Below, one piece after another: positions 25,286 through 35,020 of a stretch of DNA of 64,000 nt. Below the pieces are notes generated by a model. The model had not been told where the DNA came from. It saw only the letters and a list, made by a program, of their open reading frames with translations, and made no database searches. The DNA lies in NCBI GenBank assembly GCA_016744335.1, contig JADGEO010000011.1, forward strand, positions 1 through 64,000. The letters are read 5' to 3'. The DNA is from Anaerolineales bacterium (GTDB lineage: Bacteria > Chloroflexota > Anaerolineae > Anaerolineales > Villigracilaceae). The position numbers and the translations under genes were made by a program. Numbering within the stretch: the first letter of the stretch is position 1; each line of letters starts with the position of its first letter.

Positions 25286-28200
25286 ATGGAACGCAAAATT
25301 GCAACTATTGACGGTAACGAAGCTACCGCCAATATCGCGCACCGCACTAATGAGGTGATCGCGATTTACCCAATTACCCCCTCTACCCCCATGGGCGAGT
25401 GGGCTGACCAATGGTCTGCCGATGGTGAAAAGAATATCTGGGGTTCTACCCCCGAAGTTATCGAAATGCAAGCCGAAGGTGGTGCGGCGGGTGCAGTGCA
25501 TGGCGCACTTCAAGCGGGCGCACTAACCACAACATTTACCGCATCACAAGGTCTGCTTTTGATGATGCCCAATATGTATAAAATTGCAGGCGAATTAACC
25601 TCTACCGTTTTTCATGTAGCGGCTCGTTCTGTGGCGGCACAGGCATTGTCTATTTTTGGTGACCATTCTGACGTAATGGGCGTTCGCTCAACGGGTTGGG
25701 CAATGCTCTCTTCTGGCTCTGTTCAGGAAGCGCATGACTTTGCATTAATCTCACAAGCGGCTACGCTTAAAAGCCGCGTCCCCTTTATTCATTTCTTTGA
25801 AGGTTTCCGTGTTTCTCACGAAATCAATAAAATTGAAATTTTGAATAATGACGATATCAGCGAAATGCTTGATGATGATTTGATTCGTGCCCACCGTGAA
25901 CGTGGTCTTTCACCTGACCGCCCCGTTATTCGTGGTACAGCGCAAAATCCTGACGTTTTCTTTCAAGCTCGAGAAACGGTTAATAAGTATTACGATGTTT
26001 GCCCCGATATTGTTCAAGAGGCAATGGACAAATTTGCGAAGCAAGTTGGTCGTGAATATAAGCTCTTTGAATATATTGGTGCAGAAGATGCTGAGCGTGT
26101 AATTATCATCTTAGGTTCTGGCGGCGAAGCTGTAGAGAAAATCGTAGCGTATCTAAATGATAATGGCGAGAAAGTTGGTGTTATTCGCGTCCGTTTATAC
26201 CGTCCATTCTCAGTAAAACATCTTCTTGATGCAATGCCTGCAAGTACAAAAGTTGTTGCTACGCTTGACCGTACAAAAGAACCTGGCGCAGCTGGCGAAC
26301 CTTTGTATCAAGATATTATTACCGCCTTTGCTGAAGGCGTATCAGACGGCACCGCGCCCTTTGAAACCTCACCAAGTGTAATTGGCGGTCGTTACGGTCT
26401 CTCATCCAAAGAATTTACACCTGCAATGGTTATAGGTATTTTCAATGAGATGAAGCGCGATAATCCTAAAAATCATTTCACTATTGGTATCACAGATGAT
26501 GTAAGCAATACCAGCATAGATTACGACCCCAGCTTCTATATAAAAGGTAGCACAACTATTCGTGCGCTTTTCTATGGCTTAGGCTCTGATGGCACCGTTG
26601 GTGCAAATAAAAACTCGATCAAAATTATTGGTGAAGAAACCGATAATTTTGCTCAAGGCTATTTTGTTTATGATTCACGAAAAGCGGGTGCAAAGACTGT
26701 TTCTCACTTGCGTTTTGGACCTGACCCCATTCATGCCCCTTATTTGATTCGTCAGGCACATTTTATTGCTTGCCACCAATTTAACTTCTTAGAGCAAATT
26801 GATATGCTCAAACACGCAATGGATGGCGCAGTTTTCTTATTAAACAGCACCTATAGCCCAGAAGAAGTTTGGGCGCAATTGCCAAAAGAAGACCAAGAAA
26901 CAATTATTGAAAAAGAACTTGAGTTTTATGTAATTGATGGCTACAAAGTTGCAAAAATGACGGGGATGGGTGTGCGCATTAATACCATTATGCAAACTTG
27001 TTTCTTCGCGATTAGTGGTGTTTTGCCCCCCGATGAAGCCATTGCCGCAATCAAGACCGCCATTAAGAAAACCTATAGTAAAAAAGGTCCTGCCATTGTT
27101 GAAAAGAACTATGCCGCTGTAGACCAAGCTCTTGCTCACTTGCACCAAGTTGAATATCCTAAAGAAGCAAACAGTGCACTAACTCGCCGCTTGCCTGTTC
27201 CTGCCGAATCTCCTGAGTTTGTGAAAGATGTTCTCGCCAAAATGATTTTAGGCGAAGGTGATGACCTCCCCGTGAGCGCAATGCCCGATGATGGGACATA
27301 CCCCTCTGGCACAACGCAATGGGAAAAACGCAATCTTTCACTCGAAATTCCCGTTTGGGAAAATGACCTGTGCATCCAATGTGGCAAATGTGCTTTTGTT
27401 TGTCCACATGCTGTTATTCGCCAAAAAGTTTATGAGCCTGCATTACTTGAAAATGCTCCTGAAACCTTTAAAAGCATTGATGCGAAATTTAGAGAGCTAC
27501 CTGATACCAAATACACCATTCAGGTTGCTCCTGAAGACTGTACTGCTTGTAATCTTTGTGTTGAGGTTTGTCCTGCTGTAGATAAAACCAACCCTGAACG
27601 CAAAGCGCTCAATATGGCTTCACAACCCCCAATTCGCGAAAGTGAAAAAGAAAATTGGGACTTCTTCATCAACCTTCCTGAGGTTGATCGCACGAAAATC
27701 AAATTGAGTAGTGTCAAGAATTCACAGTTACTGCAACCCCTCTTTGAGTTCTCTGGTGCATGCGCAGGCTGTGGCGAGACTCCTTATATCAAATTGGTAA
27801 CACAACTCTTCGGCGACCGCACCATTATCGCCAACGCAACTGGCTGTTCCTCCATTTATGGCGGCAATCTCCCCACCACGCCTTATACCCACAATAGCGA
27901 TGGACGTGGTCCTGCATGGTCGAACTCACTCTTTGAAGATAATGCAGAGTTCGGTCTTGGTATGCGCCTAACTGTTGACAAACAAGCTGAATATGCCCGT
28001 GAGTTACTCACCGCACAAGCAGATATGGTTGGTGCAGACTTAGTCAAAGATATTCTCGAAGCTGACCAAGCAGACGAAGCTGGCATCCAAGCGCAACGCG
28101 CTCGCGTTGATACGCTCAAAGAAAAATTAGCAGGTAAAGATAGCCCTAAAGCCAAAGATTTACTCGGCTTGGCAGACGTACTTGTTGAAAAGAGCGTTTG

Positions 28201-28846
28201 GATTATTGGTGGCGATGGCTGGGCTTATGATATTGGCTACGGCGGTCTCGACCACGTTCTTGCCTCTGGGCGCAACGTAAACATTTTAGTCATGGATACG
28301 CAAGTCTACTCCAACACTGGCGGTCAATCATCCAAAGCAACCCCCATCGGCGCAGTTGCCAAATTTGCCGCAGATGGTAAAGAAATTGCCCGCAAAGACC
28401 TCGGCATGATTGCCATGTCTTATGGCTATGTCTATGTTGCTCAAATTGCCATGGGTGCCAGCGACCTGCAAACACTCCGCGCAATCCGAGAAGCCGATGC
28501 CTTCGATGGTCCTTCTCTTATTATCGCTTATAGCCACTGTATTGCACACGGCTACGATATGAAAGACGGCTTGAGCCAACAAAAACTACTTGTCAAATCT
28601 GGTTTATGGCCCCTTTACCGCTACAATCCAGAAAACACCGCACAGGGAAAAAATCCGCTGAAGCTAGACTCCAAAGCTCCTTCCATCCCCGTTTCTGATT
28701 TTGCCTACAACGAAGCCCGCTTCCGCGTTCTCACCCAGAATAACGAAGAAAGAGCCGAAACTCTCATGAAATCTGCTCAAAAAGATGCCGAAGCACGCTG
28801 GAAACTCTACGAGCAAATGGCAAAAATGAATTACGATAAAGAATAA
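25286..28846 (+). CDS. nifJ: Pyruvate:ferredoxin (flavodoxin) oxidoreductase
   Basis: A 1186-residue single-chain PFOR, the oxygen-sensitive enzyme converting pyruvate and CoA to acetyl-CoA, CO2 and reduced ferredoxin. In order it has the pyrimidine-binding domain (1-250, including ITPSTPMGEWADQW), the CoA-binding domain II, the EKR region, two 4Fe-4S clusters (CIQCGKCAFVCP near 695 and CTACNLCVEVCP near 751) and the CAGCGE Cys pair near 825. The TPP-binding domain (GDGWAYDIGYGGLDH near 975, then DTQVYSNTGGQSSKATP) completes it. Length and order equal the homodimeric bacterial type. It implies anaerobic or fermentative carbon metabolism. AAAGGAGTATCTTT precedes the ATG; a terminator follows. 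Confidence 0.97.
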   Translation: MERKIATIDGNEATANIAHRTNEVIAIYPITPSTPMGEWADQWSADGEKNIWGSTPEVIEMQAEGGAAGAVHGALQAGALTTTFTASQGLLLMMPNMYKIAGELTSTVFHVAARSVAAQALSIFGDHSDVMGVRSTGWAMLSSGSVQEAHDFALISQAATLKSRVPFIHFFEGFRVSHEINKIEILNNDDISEMLDDDLIRAHRERGLSPDRPVIRGTAQNPDVFFQARETVNKYYDVCPDIVQEAMDKFAKQVGREYKLFEYIGAEDAERVIIILGSGGEAVEKIVAYLNDNGEKVGVIRVRLYRPFSVKHLLDAMPASTKVVATLDRTKEPGAAGEPLYQDIITAFAEGVSDGTAPFETSPSVIGGRYGLSSKEFTPAMVIGIFNEMKRDNPKNHFTIGITDDVSNTSIDYDPSFYIKGSTTIRALFYGLGSDGTVGANKNSIKIIGEETDNFAQGYFVYDSRKAGAKTVSHLRFGPDPIHAPYLIRQAHFIACHQFNFLEQIDMLKHAMDGAVFLLNSTYSPEEVWAQLPKEDQETIIEKELEFYVIDGYKVAKMTGMGVRINTIMQTCFFAISGVLPPDEAIAAIKTAIKKTYSKKGPAIVEKNYAAVDQALAHLHQVEYPKEANSALTRRLPVPAESPEFVKDVLAKMILGEGDDLPVSAMPDDGTYPSGTTQWEKRNLSLEIPVWENDLCIQCGKCAFVCPHAVIRQKVYEPALLENAPETFKSIDAKFRELPDTKYTIQVAPEDCTACNLCVEVCPAVDKTNPERKALNMASQPPIRESEKENWDFFINLPEVDRTKIKLSSVKNSQLLQPLFEFSGACAGCGETPYIKLVTQLFGDRTIIANATGCSSIYGGNLPTTPYTHNSDGRGPAWSNSLFEDNAEFGLGMRLTVDKQAEYARELLTAQADMVGADLVKDILEADQADEAGIQAQRARVDTLKEKLAGKDSPKAKDLLGLADVLVEKSVWIIGGDGWAYDIGYGGLDHVLASGRNVNILVMDTQVYSNTGGQSSKATPIGAVAKFAADGKEIARKDLGMIAMSYGYVYVAQIAMGASDLQTLRAIREADAFDGPSLIIAYSHCIAHGYDMKDGLSQQKLLVKSGLWPLYRYNPENTAQGKNPLKLDSKAPSIPVSDFAYNEARFRVLTQNNEERAETLMKSAQKDAEARWKLYEQMAKMNYDKE

Positions 28847-28865
28847 AGTGTAACTCTTGATAAGC

Positions 28866-28905
28866 AAAAAGCCTGATAGGTCACTAAAGACCTATCAGGC
28901 TTTTT
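28866..28905 (+). terminator. Terminator after PFOR
   Basis: Perfect 17-bp inverted repeat AAAAAGCCTGATAGGTC / GACCTATCAGGCTTTTT. The arms resemble the GACCTGACAGG palindrome family found elsewhere in the window. Confidence 0.93.
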
Positions 28906-29032
28906 CTTTTAACTCTATAGTACAGCTTGGCACAAATAAGACGCAAGCCAAGCTCTCAAGGCTTTATTTTAAAAAAGCTACTTGAAGGATTTAACCTTGT
29001 CTCGCGAATAAAACTATCCGTGCTCGCATTAT

Positions 29033-30286
29033 CTATGCCACCCAGAAATCAAAACTAAATAAAGTGGCTAAAAGTCCCATCAGCAAAATGCTGATTATCG
29101 TCCACGCGCGCTCGAAAGTGGGGTTGCGTCCAAGACGGGATAGAAAGATGGGGAGTGCGGGCAAAACAAGCATATAGCGGATGATGCTTTGCGGAGAGCC
29201 GCTGAATACAGCGATTGTCCATGCGGCAAGACTAAATATAGCAATAAGCGGATATTTTTTGAGGGCGGTGATTGAGGCGATTAATCCTAAAATGACTGCG
29301 GCTAATTCAAGTGAAAAGTAGATTTGGCTCTGTTGTGCAATCCCTACCAGATAGCTTTCTTGTCCTTGCACGGCTTGCCATGCTGAATACCATCCCGCTA
29401 AAGATTTTGAGATGACTAAGGCTCCGCGCCCAAAGTAGAGGTCTTCGATGATTTGGAAATTGATGCCAAAGTGAGCGTTTTTCCACAGAAAGAAGACTAA
29501 TGTCGGCACTAAAGCCGACAGAATGGCACGCAAGATGACACGCTGTCGAATCGGGGCGAAGCGCATCTTCCATCCTTCCCAATGAAAATCCAAAGCAGAA
29601 AGAAAGAGCACAGGTACCAATGCCGCACCAACGGCACGCGTCATGGTCGCCGCGGCGGCAAAAATAGAGGCTAGAAATAGCCCGCGCTTGCGTTTCATCA
29701 ACGCCAAAGAGGTGAAGGCAAGACCGATAAATAATCCTTCAGTGTAAACTTGGGCGAGGAAAAATCCGCTGGGGAAGATGAGCAGAAAGAAGAGGGCGCG
29801 CATGGCACCATCGTGACCGAGTTTCTCTTTGCTCAAACCGTAAAGTGCAAAGAGACCGAGCAATGTGCCAAGTAGAGAAACGAGTACGCCAGAAAGGACG
29901 GTGGTCGCGAGAGGAGCAAAGCCCAAAAAACTCAGCGGAAAGGCAAAGAGACGAACAACGATAGGGTAGAAAGGAAAAAAAGCATAGTTGAGGGAGTAAT
30001 CTTCGCCATTGAGTTCTGCCCAGCGTGTGGCGGGATCGTCATAGCCGCCGCTGGCGATAGAGAGATAGTATTCTGAATCCCAGGAGACCATTTCATTAAG
30101 AAAAGGCTCATTAAGGTAAAGTTGGTCTTTTTGGCTGACGCGCCCAGTTTCTCCTAAAGTCCAGCCTAAGGCACCATCGGGGCGTTTGGGCTGAAAGCGT
30201 GCGGTAACGAGTTGTTGGAATCCTATAAGGATGATTGCCCATACTAACCAGAGAGCGACAATTTGGAAGACAGTTGATTTTTTCAT
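29033..30286 (-). CDS. Membrane mannosyltransferase (PIG-V-like)
   Basis: A 417-residue polytopic protein with about nine to eleven helices, resembling PIG-V/GPI mannosyltransferase 2-like lipid-linked glycosyltransferases. The first extracytoplasmic loop has the family signature WDSEYYLSIASGGY and then YAFFPFYPIVVR. The central region alternates hydrophobic helices with short basic loops (LMKRKRGLF, FAPIRQRV). It should transfer a sugar from a polyprenyl-phosphate donor on the outer face. Acceptor unknown. An in-frame ATG at 30337 would add 17 residues; neither start has a strong ribosome-binding site. Confidence 0.72.
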   Translation of the reverse strand: MKKSTVFQIVALWLVWAIILIGFQQLVTARFQPKRPDGALGWTLGETGRVSQKDQLYLNEPFLNEMVSWDSEYYLSIASGGYDDPATRWAELNGEDYSLNYAFFPFYPIVVRLFAFPLSFLGFAPLATTVLSGVLVSLLGTLLGLFALYGLSKEKLGHDGAMRALFFLLIFPSGFFLAQVYTEGLFIGLAFTSLALMKRKRGLFLASIFAAAATMTRAVGAALVPVLFLSALDFHWEGWKMRFAPIRQRVILRAILSALVPTLVFFLWKNAHFGINFQIIEDLYFGRGALVISKSLAGWYSAWQAVQGQESYLVGIAQQSQIYFSLELAAVILGLIASITALKKYPLIAIFSLAAWTIAVFSGSPQSIIRYMLVLPALPIFLSRLGRNPTFERAWTIISILLMGLLATLFSFDFWVA

Positions 30287-30337
30287 GTTTTTAGCTCTAG
30301 CCACACCTCTTTGAATAAAAATATATTTGCGTCCCAT

Positions 30338-30736
30338 GTAAAAACCAATACCTTCGCCATTTTGCAGGGCGGTTTACCGTCCTTTAGCTTTGAGCCTGTG
30401 GATTTATCCACAGGCGGGTGCGATGAATTTAGACCGCCTGCCCGTAAACGGGGCAGGCTCAAAGCGAAAGCCCCGTTGGGGCTATGGACTCGTCAACAAA
30501 TAAAATCTTCTTCGCAAAATGCGTACCCTATTTTATTTATCTTGCTTTTTTGTTGATGAAAATATTTTCTCAGAGGGCTTGCAAAACTAACCTCTGAATT
30601 TGGCGAAGGTATTAAAAAACGCAAAGCCGCAAAGTTTTAAGGGTTTTTCTTAGCTACTTTGCGGCTTTGCGTAAACATTGAAAGGCTTTTTTAATGTATC
30701 ATATTTGTAGTTTTTTTACGCAATACGAAATATATT
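30338..30736. other. Intergenic region of nested palindromes
   Basis: No gene is seen. It contains GCCTGTGGAT / ATCCACAGGC (30394-30415), GCCTGCCC / GGGCAGGC (30436-30458), AGCCCC / GGGGCT (near 30470) and a 17-bp inverted repeat ACGCAAAGCCGCAAAGT / ACTTTGCGGCTTTGCGT (30619-30672, 20-base loop). These look like dispersed repetitive elements, the last possibly a terminator for the minus-strand GH1 gene. Confidence 0.6.
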
Positions 30737-32089
30737 TTACGAGTCGATAGGTCCATTCGCATCAATCACTTTGCTATACCACAACGCACTATCTTTCGGG
30801 ATGCGCTCCTGTGTTTCAAAATCGACCCAAGTGATGCCAAAGCGTTCTTTATAGCCTTCGCCCCATTCAAAATTATCCATAAAAGACCAAACGAAATAAC
30901 CTGCCAAAGGCACACCATCTTGAATAGCGCGATGCGCCGCATTAAAATGCCCCCGTAGAAACTCAAGCCGTTTTACATCTTCTACGCGCCCTTCTTCATT
31001 TGGCGCAATAGCGTAACTGGCACCATTTTCGGTAATGTAAATTTTACGGGGTCGATAATCGTAAGATAAGCGGTTGAGAAGCTCAGTTAGCGAAACTGGG
31101 TGGATTTCCCAATCCATATCGGTATAATCTGAAGTTTCCACTTTAACCTGTTCTGGCATCACGCCCTCGGTCGCCCTGACCACAGCACGAGTATAGTAAT
31201 TCACACCCAAGAAGTCAGTAGGGGCGGCTATTATTTCCAGATCACCCTCCTCAATAAAATTAATACTATCGGGATACTCTTTTTCAAAACTCGCCACCAT
31301 ATCAGCAGGATAATGACGACCATAAAGCGGGTCTAAAAACCAACGATTCATAAAGCCATCCATTTGTCGAGCCGCATCCCAATCGGCGGGGTTTTCAGGG
31401 TCGGCAGGGTCAGCAACTGTCAGGTTTAGAGTAATGCCGACTTGAGAATCTGCGCTATTTTTTCGGATGATGGGAACCGCCGCGCCGTGCGAAAGAAGCA
31501 GGTGGTGCGCCACCCGAAAAGCGGACCTGTAGTCAGTCTTGCCCGGTGCGTGGACACCCCAAGCATTCCCGATATGCGCCGCCACCCAGGGTTCGTTATG
31601 CGTAATCCAGTCTTTAACGCGATCCCCCAATCTTTTACTGACCACATCGACATATTCTGCAAACGCGTCTACAATCGCACGATTTTCCCATCCGCCTTCA
31701 TCTTGAAGCGCCTGAGGTAAATCCCAATGATATAGCGTCGCAAAAGGACGAATTCCCGCGCGTAAAAGAGCATCTACCAAATTATCATAAAAATCTAGCC
31801 CCGCTTGGTTAACTTCACCACGCCCATCAGGGAATATCCGTGCCCAAGCGATAGAAAACCTATAGGCGTGCATCCCTAATGATTTCATGAGGTCTACATC
31901 TTCCTGATAGCGGTGATAATGGTCGCAGGCTACATCTCCGTTTGAACCATCTTTAATTTTTTCAGGTGTATGGCTAAAGCGATCCCAAATCGATTCGCCT
32001 TTGCCATCCTCATTCCACGCGCCTTCAATTTGGTAAGATGATGTCGCGGTGCCCCAGATAAAGTTTTTTGGAAAAGTTAGATTTGTCAT
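30737..32089 (-). CDS. Beta-glucosidase, glycoside hydrolase family 1
   Basis: A 450-residue GH1 enzyme hydrolysing terminal beta-linked glucosyl or related sugars. The N-terminal signature FIWGTATSSYQIEGAWNEDG (10-29) is intact. The acid/base Glu166 is in THNEPW and the nucleophile Glu354 is in YITENGAS. The aglycone-site WSFMDNFEWGEGY is present. There is no signal peptide, so it acts in the cytoplasm on imported oligosaccharides. The start at 32089 follows AAAGGATTAAAA and places the conserved N-terminus correctly. It is the last gene of the minus-strand glycan run, 229 bases from the preceding gene. Confidence 0.95.
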   Translation of the reverse strand: MTNLTFPKNFIWGTATSSYQIEGAWNEDGKGESIWDRFSHTPEKIKDGSNGDVACDHYHRYQEDVDLMKSLGMHAYRFSIAWARIFPDGRGEVNQAGLDFYDNLVDALLRAGIRPFATLYHWDLPQALQDEGGWENRAIVDAFAEYVDVVSKRLGDRVKDWITHNEPWVAAHIGNAWGVHAPGKTDYRSAFRVAHHLLLSHGAAVPIIRKNSADSQVGITLNLTVADPADPENPADWDAARQMDGFMNRWFLDPLYGRHYPADMVASFEKEYPDSINFIEEGDLEIIAAPTDFLGVNYYTRAVVRATEGVMPEQVKVETSDYTDMDWEIHPVSLTELLNRLSYDYRPRKIYITENGASYAIAPNEEGRVEDVKRLEFLRGHFNAAHRAIQDGVPLAGYFVWSFMDNFEWGEGYKERFGITWVDFETQERIPKDSALWYSKVIDANGPIDS

Positions 32090-32318
32090 TTTTAATCCTT
32101 TTTTATGTGATTGGTTATATTCCTGTTTCATGTATTTGCCAAAAGCGGAAAACGGACTTTCAGAATCTTAGCGGTGCACTGCATCTAACAGATGTGTTGC
32201 ACCGCGAGGCTACTCTTGAAACCCGAACAGCAACGCATCCAAAAGAGGTGCAATGCAATTCTACCGCCATAATTAATATTACTCAGTTTTAGGGGATATT
32301 GTACTTTTATGATAATGG
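32090..32318. other. Intergenic spacer with hairpin
   Basis: No gene is seen. Contains a two-part stem GCGGTGCA / TGCACCGC enclosing CATCT / AGATG (about 32170-32208). Confidence 0.5.
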
Positions 32319-33458
32319 CTATTGAGCCATCGCACACAAAAGTTTTTCCCATCTCTCATCTTTTTCCACTATTGCCTTATAAAGAAGCTCAGACCAAGTG
32401 AAAAGAACAACGCCATCTATCCCTGCGTCTTTTACACCTTTAATTGCCACTTCAAATTCTTCATAATTGAGTGATGTAGTGCGTTTTCCTTCCGCATATA
32501 TATCCTCTAAATAAAGAGGGGCTGTTTGAAGTGTGCAAAAAGTTTCGGATTTAGTGCGGGTCTTGACTTCTATTCCTGTTTCAGGAATCCAACTTGTAGG
32601 TTGACGAAGAATTTGATGATAAGTCATCACCTCAAAAACATCAACTACCTCCGATAATAACTCCACATCTTGACCAAAAACCTCTTCACGCGCATTATCA
32701 AAATCTTCTTTGCCAAAAGGGAGTGTATTTAGCATAATTTTGGTATCGGGTTTTATGGCTTGGCTGGCTTTTTTTACTTGGAGAAGAATATCTCTAATAA
32801 TTTGAGATTTCCATTTTATCCATATATCGTTAGCATTCTCTTCTATCCACAAAGCAATTTTCTTGGCAGAACCATCAGGCAATTCTATCTTATTTTCTCT
32901 AGCAAAGCGTTTAAGCGTATGAGGGTCAAAACTATATTCAGAGAAATCTTTAGGCATTTTCTCGGGTGTCCACAGCTCCCAGAACCCAGGCCAACGCGTA
33001 AATGACATAAAAACACCATCTGGCTCCAAAATACAAACTGCGTTTTCGATGGCAGAAATTTGTTTTTTTACAAAATCATCTGCGGTAGGCGCAATCCCGA
33101 TATACCAATCAAACTTTTCCATCGGCAAACCATCAGAACCAATCGGTCTCAGCGCGGGATTTTTCTCTATTTCGGGGGGAGCAAAAAAGGCGCAAACAGT
33201 TGCCCAATACTCAATGCCTTCCTTCGCTAGCGCATCTCTAAATTTACGGTCATCAAAAGTCGCATAGCGCGCAGCTTCATCTGCATCCACTTCGCTTTTG
33301 ACGGCACTATCTGGCATAGGAAGCAATCGACTTTGCACTAGGACAAAATCTATTCCCCAACTTCGCAAATAACGAGCCGCTTCTTTATATGATAATTTAT
33401 AGTTTAGAAACCAATCTGCACTATATATTTTTACACCAATTTTAAAAGATTTCGACAT
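32319..33458 (-). CDS. Uncharacterised protein, probable TIM-barrel glycosidase-like
   Basis: A 379-residue cytoplasmic protein of no family I can name. It begins FKIGVKIYSADWFLNYKLSY and contains the motifs DFVLVQSRLL, GIEYWATVCAFF, DGVFMSFTRWPGFWE, KIMLNTLPFG, VFEVMTYHQIL and DGVVLFTWSE. Hydrophobic strands at roughly regular 35-50-residue intervals, each ending in polar residues, suggest a (beta/alpha)8 barrel of the glycosidase or putative-hydrolase type. Candidate acidic residues include Glu in FTWSE. It sits 11 bases after a predicted glycosidase lipoprotein and before the GH1 gene, so a role in the same glycan pathway is likely. Confidence 0.5.
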   Translation of the reverse strand: MSKSFKIGVKIYSADWFLNYKLSYKEAARYLRSWGIDFVLVQSRLLPMPDSAVKSEVDADEAARYATFDDRKFRDALAKEGIEYWATVCAFFAPPEIEKNPALRPIGSDGLPMEKFDWYIGIAPTADDFVKKQISAIENAVCILEPDGVFMSFTRWPGFWELWTPEKMPKDFSEYSFDPHTLKRFARENKIELPDGSAKKIALWIEENANDIWIKWKSQIIRDILLQVKKASQAIKPDTKIMLNTLPFGKEDFDNAREEVFGQDVELLSEVVDVFEVMTYHQILRQPTSWIPETGIEVKTRTKSETFCTLQTAPLYLEDIYAEGKRTTSLNYEEFEVAIKGVKDAGIDGVVLFTWSELLYKAIVEKDERWEKLLCAMAQ

Positions 33459-33469
33459 GTTTTTAGATA

Positions 33470-34864
33470 TTATTTCCCAGCTAATATATAAAGCGTCATA
33501 GACTGCCCAGGCAAAGTCACTTCATTCCCTAAAACTTCAGATCCAAGATTCTCAGCCTGATGTGCAGGGTCTAATTGCCATACTTCTGCGGGATTTTCTA
33601 TAGGGAAATTATTAATTTCTAATGGAACGCTTTTCTCATCATCGCTGAGATTAATGACCATGATTGTTAATGCCCCATCTTCGCGGCGGGCGGCATAAAT
33701 AGAAATATCAGGAATATCAGAGGAAGAATAAAGAAGTTCCTCGCCAAATTGTTGATAAAGCTGATAGGTAAAATAAGTCGGGCGCGGCTCATAGCGCGCT
33801 AACAAACCGTAACCGCCTCCACTGGTAGGGCTAGTGAGTAGAAAATAAGCCACAATATCTACTTTTTGGGTAATTAATCGCCCTAAAACATCTCCCCACC
33901 AAATGGCATTATAAAAAGAGTCTGTGGTTGCTTCTCCACCTGTGGCATGTGTCCAATCAGAGTTGATTTCGCTAACCGCAATCGGCAAATCTTTTCCCGT
34001 TGTTTCCCGAATAGTAGCACGCAAACGGGGAATAATGCCGTCCCACTCTTTGGAATTTTCGCGCAACTCGGCAATACTTTGGGTTGCCCCTGCCATATTT
34101 GTCGGAAAAGGATAACGATGAATGCCCACAATGTCTACAAGGTCGCCGTTGGCAAGTAGAAAAGCACGCATCCAGTCTACGCCAGCACTATCGCGGGGGT
34201 CCACGTCCACTTCGCCAGTATATTGGGAGATTCCAGGACCTATTAAAATAATATCCTCATCTACCGCGCGCATCGCAATTGCAAAATCCCGCCAAACTTC
34301 GTTATAACGCACGGTGTCAAAATCTTCGTACATCGTGTAGGCGGTGTACAAATTCGGCTCATTTCCGATGCTCCAATAGCGGATATCGTAATCGTTCTCC
34401 ACATTGGCATAGCGCACCAATTCTGCCGCTTGCTCAGGTGTGCCGCCAGGCATACGGACATTGATTTTTGGTTCTGCACCCAAATTGCGGGCATAAGCCG
34501 CAAAGCGATCTATATGTAATTCGGTGAGATTATTTTGGTCGCCCCACTCACCGCCAGGATAGCGCAAATAAGTGACTCCCGATTCTTCGGCGAGGGGTTG
34601 CATCTCTACCGTGACCGTCACCCAAGGACCATAACTTGCACCATAAACATAAGGGCTAATGGGACCACGACTTTGCTCCGCATCTACAAAAAGCGTGTTA
34701 GGGTAGGATGTTGGAACGGGTGTGAGGGTGGGGAGCGCGGTCGGCTCAAGCGTGATTTCAACTTGCTCTGTGCTTGGACGCGTTGCTTCGGCTGGCGCGG
34801 TGGATGTGCAACTCGCTAAGACCATTGTCAGAATAAAAAGTAGCCAGAAAGTTTTTTTTGTCAT
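33470..34864 (-). CDS. Predicted secreted glycoside hydrolase lipoprotein (clan A-like)
   Basis: A 464-residue lipoprotein. Signal peptide and lipobox LASC (Cys19) are followed by a Thr/Pro linker to about residue 55 and a TIM-barrel domain. The strand pair YWSIGNEPN (Glu169) and IAVSEINSDW (Glu299) gives the acid/base and nucleophile expected of clan GH-A enzymes (GH39, GH44, GH51 and GH79-like). YLRYPGGEWGDQ resembles arabinofuranosidase-type barrels. A C-terminal beta-domain (about 385-464) is typical of these families. It probably trims extracellular glycans before uptake. The precise specificity is open. Confidence 0.68.
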   Translation of the reverse strand: MTKKTFWLLFILTMVLASCTSTAPAEATRPSTEQVEITLEPTALPTLTPVPTSYPNTLFVDAEQSRGPISPYVYGASYGPWVTVTVEMQPLAEESGVTYLRYPGGEWGDQNNLTELHIDRFAAYARNLGAEPKINVRMPGGTPEQAAELVRYANVENDYDIRYWSIGNEPNLYTAYTMYEDFDTVRYNEVWRDFAIAMRAVDEDIILIGPGISQYTGEVDVDPRDSAGVDWMRAFLLANGDLVDIVGIHRYPFPTNMAGATQSIAELRENSKEWDGIIPRLRATIRETTGKDLPIAVSEINSDWTHATGGEATTDSFYNAIWWGDVLGRLITQKVDIVAYFLLTSPTSGGGYGLLARYEPRPTYFTYQLYQQFGEELLYSSSDIPDISIYAARREDGALTIMVINLSDDEKSVPLEINNFPIENPAEVWQLDPAHQAENLGSEVLGNEVTLPGQSMTLYILAGK

Positions 34865-34963
34865 TGTTTTTTAAGAGACTTCAGCCTCTTCTCTTTACAC
34901 AAAGAAAATGCTGAGGGGCGGCACTCAAGCTCAGAGTAAGGTCGTCACGAAGTCCTTCATCCT

Positions 34964-35002
34964 AGAAAAAAACCTGCCAGGTCTTTGAGACCTGACAGGT
35001 TT
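34964..35002 (-). terminator. Palindromic-repeat terminator after the sugar ABC operon
   Basis: 15-bp arms AAACCTGCCAGGTCT / AGACCTGACAGGTTT with a 3-base loop (34970-35002, 33 bp). On the minus strand it is followed by a T run. Same repeat family as 47800-47832 and 49767-49799, with the halves in the opposite order. Confidence 0.8.
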
Positions 35003-35020
35003 AGGTATCGGTTTAGATTT

